DNA of 64,000 bases from contig JAHGAU010000038.1 in the NCBI GenBank assembly GCA_019925105.1, forward strand, positions 62,001 through 126,000, read 5' to 3'. The DNA comes from Niebla homalea (Eukaryota > Ascomycota > Lecanoromycetes > Lecanorales > Ramalinaceae). Under the pieces are notes generated by a model that saw only the letters and a program-made list of their open reading frames with translations, was not told the DNA's origin and ran no database searches. Both the position numbers and the translations under genes were made by a program. Shown here one piece after another: positions 57,210-64,000 of this stretch. Position 1 is the first letter of the stretch. Every line of letters starts with the position of its first letter.

Positions 57210-57486
57210 TGATGCACGGGGGTATTCCGCGGTTGTCTTGGCAGCCCCTGCATTGGAGACCCTGTCGCATAAAGGCCTACCAGACGGCCTTTTATTAACG
57301 GTATTACAGGTGCACCGGTATATAAGGTACGGTGAGTATACGGTTATTAAACGGTCCTTAGAATGGATATAAATACGGTCGTTATTATAGTATAATTAAA
57401 TAAATATAATAATAAACTTAATATAAATAATTTAGCTTATTTATCCTTTTCTTTATATATTATATTTATTTACGTATATTATATTA
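57210..57486 (+). repeat. 5' LTR
   Basis: Starts TGATG. It aligns without gaps to the 3' LTR at an offset of 5487 bp, with apparently only C/T and G/A differences. The outer part (to about 57330) is little mutated. The inner part is fully RIP-mutated. Confidence 0.9.
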
Positions 57487-60039
57487 AATTTTAAACCCGA
57501 TTAATAAGATAATTAATCGTAATATATTATTTGAATAATAGTTTTATTTAAATAATATTTATAACGTTTATATAATTATTTAAAATTATAAAATAATTAT
57601 AACTTTAACCTTTAATACCTTAATAAATAATTATAATTATAAAAATATTAAAAAGGATAATTTAACGTAATAATATTTACTTTATTAAATATAATATATA
57701 TTTTATATTTCCGGTAATAATAATACTTAAAATAAAAGGATAACGCTATTATTACTTAAAATACTTATTATAAGAATTATTAAATTATTTTTAAATATTT
57801 TCAAGGAATCCTTTATAAAGTTAACTTTATATAAGCTTCTTAAACTTAATAATAATAACTTCCGTAAGTAAAGTTAAACTATAAAACGGTTTTTAAAAAG
57901 TTATTTATTATAAAATATTATAAATAACTTAACCCTATATCCTTAAGTCCCGTTTTAAGTTAAAATTTAAATTATATACGTTAACTTTACTGCCGGTATA
58001 CTTATAAATAACGTAATAATAACGTAAAGATTATATATCTTAATAAATAAGGACGTTATACCGTTTTAAATCTATTTAATATAAAATAAAATCTATTTTA
58101 TAAAAAATAAAAAAAGGTTAATCCCCTTATTAATGAAAATCCTTATTATAAAAGCTTAAAAAAATAATAATATAAATAAGCTCGTTATATTTATAAAGAA
58201 AGTAAATAAATAAATAAGTTAAATTAATAAAGCCGTTATATTAAATAATATTTATTTAAGCTTTACGATTATAAACTTATTTTAAAAAATATATAAGTTT
58301 AATTTTATTATATACCGGCTTAAGAACGATAATGACATCTTTAATAATAAGAAAGTTATTTAAAGATTTAAGGTAATTAAGATTAATATAATAAAAAGAT
58401 AGATTATTAATATTACGATAATAAAAATAAAAAAAAAAGGATATTATTAAACTCTGCCGCTTAATAAAATATTATAATTACCAGAAAATAAGCTATATAA
58501 TTAAGGATTATAATAAAAAAACGTAAAAATAAACGGTAAAGATAGTAAAAAAGTTAATAAGAATAAAACCAAAAAATAAAAAAACCTAAAAAATAAATAA
58601 TTTAATTTAAATTTAAATAAATTAAAGGGGCTATAATTAAAGATAATAAAAAATTTAAAGAATTAAATTTTATCGTTATTAATAAGAGGGAGAATAATAT
58701 TAAAGAGTTAATATTTATATTTATCGATAATAATAATAACCTTATTATTTTCTTAATAAAAAACGGAACGGCCTTAATAAGCCTTTAAAAAACTATTAAA
58801 GTAATAAAAATCTATATAATTTAATTTTATATAAGCTTAATAATAATACCGTTATAATAGATTTAAATAATCCCGGTCTTTATAACGGTAATAACGAGGT
58901 AAAAAATATTATTATAATAAATAATATAAGTAATAAAGAGAATTATTTATTTAAAAGTAATCTATATAATTAAATAATAAAATAAGTATAAAAAAAATAT
59001 AACTTTTTCTAAAATAATGAAAGCCCGGACCCTATAAAATCCGTAAATATTAATAACGATAATTACGCTTTAATAATAATAAAAAATAGTTCCCTTAATA
59101 AAATAAGCTAAAATATACTATTTAAAGATAAAAAAACCCTTTAAATAATAAACTCCGGCGTTATAAAATATATATATACTCGGAAAAATATATTTTAAAG
59201 TTTTAAAGAAAAAACTATAAGGATAACGGTAAGGAATAAAGGTTCCTTAAATTTATTTAAATATAATAATATAATAATCGAAATAAACGGTTAAAACCGT
59301 ATTATTTAAAATATATTATAAATTCCTTATTTGGGATTTAATTTTTTATTTATTTCGGCTTTAAAAGATAAAGGTATAAATATTATTTTTAACGGACGTA
59401 AAATAAGGATTACGTAAAGAAATCGATTTATTACGGTAAAGTACCGGTATAAAAAGCTTTATTTACTTATATATATCCGGAAAAACGTTACGTTAATAAT
59501 TAATAAAAAAGATTTGGATCCCATACCCTATAAATTATAAAATAAGAAAAATAAGAAAAACAATAAAATTAAACGTAACGGTAATAAAACCACTTAAGGA
59601 CGTAAAAAGGGCAATAATAAGTTCTTTATAACTCTTTATAATTATTTAAATTATTTAAGTATAATTAAGCTATTTATTATATATAAAACGGTATTAAGGA
59701 TATTAAAAATATCGGCCTTAAAGGACTTTTTCTATAATATATATAAGAATAATAAACTTATAAAAAATATATATAAATACCGTTATATAAAAAAAATAAA
59801 GCTTAAGTTTTATTTTTTTTATAATATTTAAGGCTTTTATAATATTAAGGTATTAATCCCCGGAATAATACTTTTAAGTATTATTTATCCGTTATTAATA
59901 AGGTTATAAGGTAATTAAGTTTTATTTATTATTAACGTATTTGATTATAAGGAAAATAATATTACCGTTAAATATATTTATATTAATAATATAAAGGAAT
60001 TTTAGGCCCTTAAAGCGGCCGTTAAAGAACGTAATATTA

Positions 60040-60150
60040 TTATAGAATATATTATATATTATATACCCAAATAAAACGGTATAATTAAACGGTTTAACTA
60101 AACAATTATAACGATAATCCGGTATATAATATATTATACTAGGTTACCAG
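60040..60150 (+). pseudogene. Remnant of Copia integrase core
   Basis: One plus-strand frame reads NIIIEY, then IPK-stop-NG and KRFN-stop-TI, ending YYTRLP. This order matches the C-terminal half of Copia integrase cores, with Gln codons turned to TAA by C-to-T change. The protein is inactive. Confidence 0.75.
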
Positions 60151-61619
60151 ATAACTTTTAAGTTTTTACGGCTATATATATTAATTAATTAAAATAAAAA
60201 CTTCTATTTATAAAGGGAGTAAGCCCTTTTAAAAGGTAAATAAAAATAAAACTTCTTATTAAAAATAAAAGAACGTTTAAGATATTATATAAAGTAAATA
60301 TACCCAAAGAAATAAAATAATTGAAACTAAATAAGATTATTATTAATAATATTTATTTAAGAATTATATTAAGCTTATAATTATATATTTATATACCTTA
60401 TAAAAAGAATATAGAAATTATTATAAATTTAAAGGTTTTTAATAAGAAAATAATAATATATTTATTATTATAGCTTATTATTAAAGATATATTACCGGCT
60501 TTAAAGTTAATAACCTTTATTAATAATAACGCGGCTTATTATAAGGGCGAGTACGTATTGGATGGGTTTAAAAGACCTAATAAAAATAAGCTTATATTAA
60601 TTTATATTTATCCGGTTCCTTAAAATAAAGAAGAAAATCGTAATATAAATCCCGTAAATCTTAACCTCCTTTAGGTTAACGATAAAATCTTTAATTAAAT
60701 AAAGTAAAATAAGAAAGAGATATTATTAAAAATCTATAAAATAATAAATAGAACGTTTATTTAAAAAAAGAATTTAAGAGAGCTTATTAAAAACCTTAAA
60801 AACGTTAAAAATCCTATAAATCGTAAAAATTATAATAATAATAAAGCTTTTAACTTACTTTTATTAAAGGGAATTAACGTCCTTATTTTATTTAAGGATA
60901 TTTATAATTTTATCCCGGCTTATTAATAAACGGGTAAAACCTTATTAATACCGGGATATACTCCGGAAGATAAAATAAATATAAATAATAACGTTAACGA
61001 TAAATTTAAAATTAACCGCTTTTATTAAGGTTATTATTATTATAATCTTTACGTATTTAATATTAATTTTAGTAATATTATTTTTATTATTACGGTTTAT
61101 ATTAATTTATTTACTTATTAATAAGTTATAAATTCCCCGGATCAATTTAAATAAATTAAAGCTATTAATAAAAAAATTATAAATTTATTATTAAATAATA
61201 TTTAAGAATTTATAAATAAATTAAAAAATTATAAACTTATTAATTTTAAGTAAATATTTAAGAAAAAATTTTTTACTTTAAATTTTATTAATAAATATAA
61301 AATAAGGCTTATTATAAAAGGTTTTACTTAAAAGTAAAATATTAATTATAAAAAAACCTTTTTATCTACTTTAAAATATAAATTGTTTTATTTACTTTTA
61401 ATATTTATAATTATTTATAGACTTTAACTATAATTCTTAAATGTCGTTACCGTATACTTAAATAATAATTTAAATAAAGAAATTTATATAAATATCTTTA
61501 AAAATATTCCGATAACTTAATAAAATACCGGTAAATATCTCCGCTTATTTAAAGGGTTTTATAAGCTTAAATAATTAAAAAGGATTTAAGTTAAAAAATT
61601 TTAATTACGGTTTTATAAA

Positions 61620-61800
61620 TTTAATTTTATTTTTATTTAAATTAATCTATACGTTTTTATTAAGAAGTTTAATTAAGAAACGTATTTAAGAGCCCTTTAT
61701 ATTAATAATATTATTATTATTATTAAAAGTTCGAAAATTTATAAATAAATAAAAAATTATTTAATTTTAATATTTAAGCTTACCGAAAAAGATCCATTAA
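61620..61800 (+). pseudogene. Remnant of Copia reverse transcriptase core
   Basis: One frame holds VFIKKFN, then ALYINNIIIII at 61692-61724, then FKLTEKDPLK. The YINN at 61698-61709 occupies the place of the catalytic YVDD. The three changed codons fit G-to-A transitions, so the active-site aspartates are lost. Confidence 0.78.
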
Positions 61801-62686
61801 AAATAATCTTCAGGATATAAGTCTTTTAAAATAACGATATTATAATTATAAATTAAATAAGTTACGTTATAAACGTCCTTAAAAAATATTATATAATAAG
61901 CTATAATAATATTAATATTTTAATAAATAAATATAAAGGTATATAAGTAGCTTAATCTAATAAGTAATAAATAAATTAATATTCTTATTAATAACTTTTT
62001 AATAAGCTTATATTCTTTTAAGTTATTATTTATTTAAATTTAACTTTTTTAATTTTAAAATTAAATTAATTTTATAATAATCCCGTTATTTAATATTAAA
62101 ATTATTTAATATAAATACTTAAATACTTAAAGAGTATATTAAATTTAAGCTTATACTTTTAATATAACGGCGGATTACTTAAATATTTTATAAATACCGC
62201 GTTTATTAACAATAAAAATAATAGGAAATCGTTATATAATTTTATAATATTAAGTATTAATATAATATATATATAATATATTCGGAAATAACGTACCGTT
62301 ATTATTTTTATTATAAAAGTTAAATATATAGCTTTTTCTAAAAGGTATAAAGTAAATATTTAATCTATAAAATAAATTAATAAGACCAGATTCTTTAAAA
62401 ATTATAAGTTTATCGTTTTATTTAATAATAATAATAATAATATCTTCCTTATTAAAAATCCGGAAAATTATTTACGGATTAAATATATTAACGTTTAATA
62501 TTATTTTATTTAGGAAAAAGTATAAGAAAACCTTATTTTAATAAAATATATTAATATTAAAGATTAATTTATAAATATTATAATAAAGTCTTTATTAAAA
62601 TAATTTTTTAAAATAAATTAATTAAAGCTCGGATTATATTTAATAAATTAATAATAATATTATTATTATAAATTTATTATAACTTT

Positions 62687-62696
62687 AAAAAGGGAA
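62687..62696 (+). other. Polypurine tract of the retroelement
   Basis: AAAAAGGGAA immediately before the 3' LTR, the expected position for the plus-strand primer. Confidence 0.7.
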
Positions 62697-62973
62697 TAAT
62701 ATATAAGGGTATTCCGCGGTTATCTTAATAACCTTTATATTGGAGACCTTATCGCATAAAGGCCTACCAGACGGTTTTTTATTAACGGTATTATAGGTAT
62801 ACCGGTATATAAAATGCGGTAAATATACGGTTATTAAACGGTCCTTAAAATGGATACAAATACGGTCGTTGTCACAGTGTAATTAGACAAGCATAGTGGT
62901 AGACTCAATACAAGTGATTCGGCTTACTCACCCTTCCCCCTGCACACTGCACCCATTTGCGCATATTGCATCA
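62697..62973 (+). repeat. 3' LTR
   Basis: Ends GCATCA, complementing the TGATG start of the 5' LTR. The inner half is RIP-mutated. From about 62845 outward it is essentially unmutated, the mirror image of the 5' LTR. Confidence 0.9.
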
Positions 62974-62978
62974 ACATT
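62974..62978. other. Target-site duplication (3' copy)
   Basis: ACATT directly after the 3' LTR. Confidence 0.88.
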
Positions 62979-63398
62979 CAATCTGCGGTCACGTGCTTTC
63001 GTGTCCAAGCTAATCAAACTTAAATATAGACCAGGTTTAATTTCTCCGGCACCGCTGCTCTCGAAGCCACCCTCTAGGATCTTGACATGAGCAGGTCTTT
63101 AACACTGGCAAAAATACCATTAAGAGTCTTCCCTTTCTATGGGATAGGGGTTTCATCAAGGACGCGATCCGGAGCCCCAGGTTTGTCTTCATGAACGGTA
63201 ATGCTAGCGCTGGCAGCAAGAATATTAAATTCAGTTTCCAACCATTTCGCCATACTGTACTCAAGGCTGTTCCTGTCAATCAGTGTTTGCGCCCCATCAT
63301 GGCTGCGAATGCTGCACCCTATCCTCCTCAACTCATGAGACCATCAGTGCCATTGCTGAGGAGGGATCATGCTCGTAGACACGATACGACGATGAGGA
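62979..63398. other. Flank of the retroelement, no supported gene
   Basis: Composition is normal immediately outside the target duplication. Open minus-strand pieces may belong to the unresolved gene listed next to it. Confidence 0.35.
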
Positions 63399-63745
63399 TC
63401 AATCAAGTGAGTCATGAGGGATTTCAGGTGACCTTTGCAAGAGGTATCCTGCAACTCTATATTGTTGTATCTCATCTGGAGTATCTGTGGATTCCAAATC
63501 AGCTCGTCCTTTCTGATCCCCCACAAGTGAGGCATAGCACAACGGGTGCGGAGGACTGACATTCAGAAAACATATGGCGCGTTTCTCGCGGATCACGACA
63601 TCGCCTAGCTCCTGCACGCAAGGTCCGCCAAATTTGATCCCGGAGGTGTCCTCCGTATCTGGAGTGGTTAAAGTTATGGTATTGAGATCCATGGGCTCGT
63701 CATTGGGGACACGGCGACGGAAAGAGATCGAGTCTTCACGGATGT
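63399..63745 (-). pseudogene. Unrecognised, possibly broken or spliced gene fragment
   Basis: A minus-strand frame with protein-like composition reads DSISFRRRVPNDEPMDLNTI and continues IKFGGPCVQELGDVVIREKRA. It then continues to 63399, or leaves at a possible donor near 63565 (GTCAGT). Upstream, a possible intron (GTATGC..GAAG) or a frame break separates it from another open frame (63745-63951). Downstream, 63137-63331 holds another open stretch (NILAASASITVHEDKPGAPD) in minus sense. The pieces may be exons of one gene or a decayed one. I recognise no family. Confidence 0.3.
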
Positions 63746-64000
63746 TAGGATGTAAGTAGCAGTAGAGGACGGTAGCGCAAATGCGTTAGATTTGCATACG
63801 GTGCTTCAGCAAGATAGCCATTATCTCCGAAAGCCTTGACGCAACCTGGAACCAACGGCGAAAGTCCCGCCAGATGAGTGACTCGGACTCGAGATGCGAG
63901 ATGCGAGACGCGAGACCGTCCGGCGTAAATCCTGCTTGTGGACAGGCTCAAACAGATGGATCTGCTCGAGAATCTCTATGATCTTTAATGTGACCTCACA
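63746..64000. other. Right edge of the window
   Basis: No supported gene. A small GAGATGC/GAGACGC repeat lies at about 63889-63917. Confidence 0.35.

Larger units (their letters stand above)
57210..62973 (+). mobile_element. Ty1/Copia-type LTR retrotransposon, full length, destroyed by RIP
   Basis: A 5764-bp element bounded by 277-bp LTRs in direct orientation and a 5-bp ACATT target duplication. The interior is extremely A+T-rich. CpA and TpG are almost absent while many remaining C and G sit in CpG, the signature of repeat-induced point mutation. No open frame of 60 codons survives between about 57370 and 62890. Decayed pol motifs show the class: an integrase segment at about 60040-60150 (IPK-stop-NG where Copia integrases have a TPxQNG-type motif) and a reverse-transcriptase core at 61698-61709 reading YINN, with VFIKK before it. 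Integrase lies upstream of reverse transcriptase, the Copia order. Coding strand is plus. It cannot move by itself. Confidence 0.92.

Noticed and set aside
57205..62978. Centromere or AT-isochore core instead of a transposon
   Set aside because: The block has exact LTRs, a polypurine tract, a 5-bp target duplication and decayed Copia pol motifs, so it is one retroelement.
1..64000. CRISPR arrays, tRNA or rRNA genes
   Set aside because: No spaced direct repeats of CRISPR type, no rRNA sequence and no cloverleaf with a T-loop GTTCGA box that I could support.

Overview
This window looks like nuclear DNA of a filamentous ascomycete (Pezizomycotina). The genes carry short introns with GT..AG ends and CTAAC/CTGAC-type branch sites, genes sit on both strands without operons, NACHT and HET-domain genes occur, and one long terminal repeat (LTR) retroelement shows the C-to-T/G-to-A decay typical of repeat-induced point mutation (RIP). 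I cannot name the species. I rebuilt exon structures by hand from splice signals and family conservation, and report them as models.

Layout. 1-7.1 kb: a NACHT NTPase joined to a C-terminal HET domain (running off the left edge), then a sorbitol/xylitol-type dehydrogenase and an aldo-keto reductase in convergent orientation. 9-18 kb: a secreted or membrane protein with frame breaks, a Gfo/Idh/MocA sugar or inositol dehydrogenase behind an (A5-7G3-4)n purine tract, a probable mitochondrial protein, a lipocalin-like protein and inositol-pentakisphosphate 2-kinase (IPK1). 18.6-26.5 kb: a four-exon ECM15/UPF0045 gene, a GPI-anchored PLC-like protein, a COQ11-like reductase, the splicing factor SYF2, and a zinc-finger protein with a C-terminal J domain. 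27.8-32.2 kb: two Ser/Ala/Pro-rich secreted proteins. 32.9-33.9 kb: a HET gene broken by a nonsense codon. 34.9-47.3 kb: YAF9, a nitroreductase, two large fungal membrane proteins and a secreted serine carboxypeptidase. 48.9-57 kb: a PIR-like wall protein, a membrane-protein pseudogene, a third repeat-rich secreted protein and an isochorismatase-fold hydrolase. 57.2-63.0 kb: a complete Ty1/Copia-type LTR element with 277-bp LTRs and an intact 5-bp target duplication, destroyed by RIP. The last kilobase holds an unresolved, probably broken gene.

Themes. Housekeeping genes (SYF2, YAF9, IPK1, COQ11-like, ECM15) alternate with fast-evolving material: allorecognition-type NACHT/HET genes, cell-surface proteins with tandem-repeat stalks, pseudogenes and a RIP-mutated transposon. 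Two of the secreted proteins (30.4 and 53.5 kb) appear to share an undescribed four-cysteine C-terminal domain. The most notable items are the NACHT-HET fusion, that shared domain, the reciprocal RIP mosaic of the two LTRs, and the transposon insertion about 245 bp upstream of the isochorismatase start codon.
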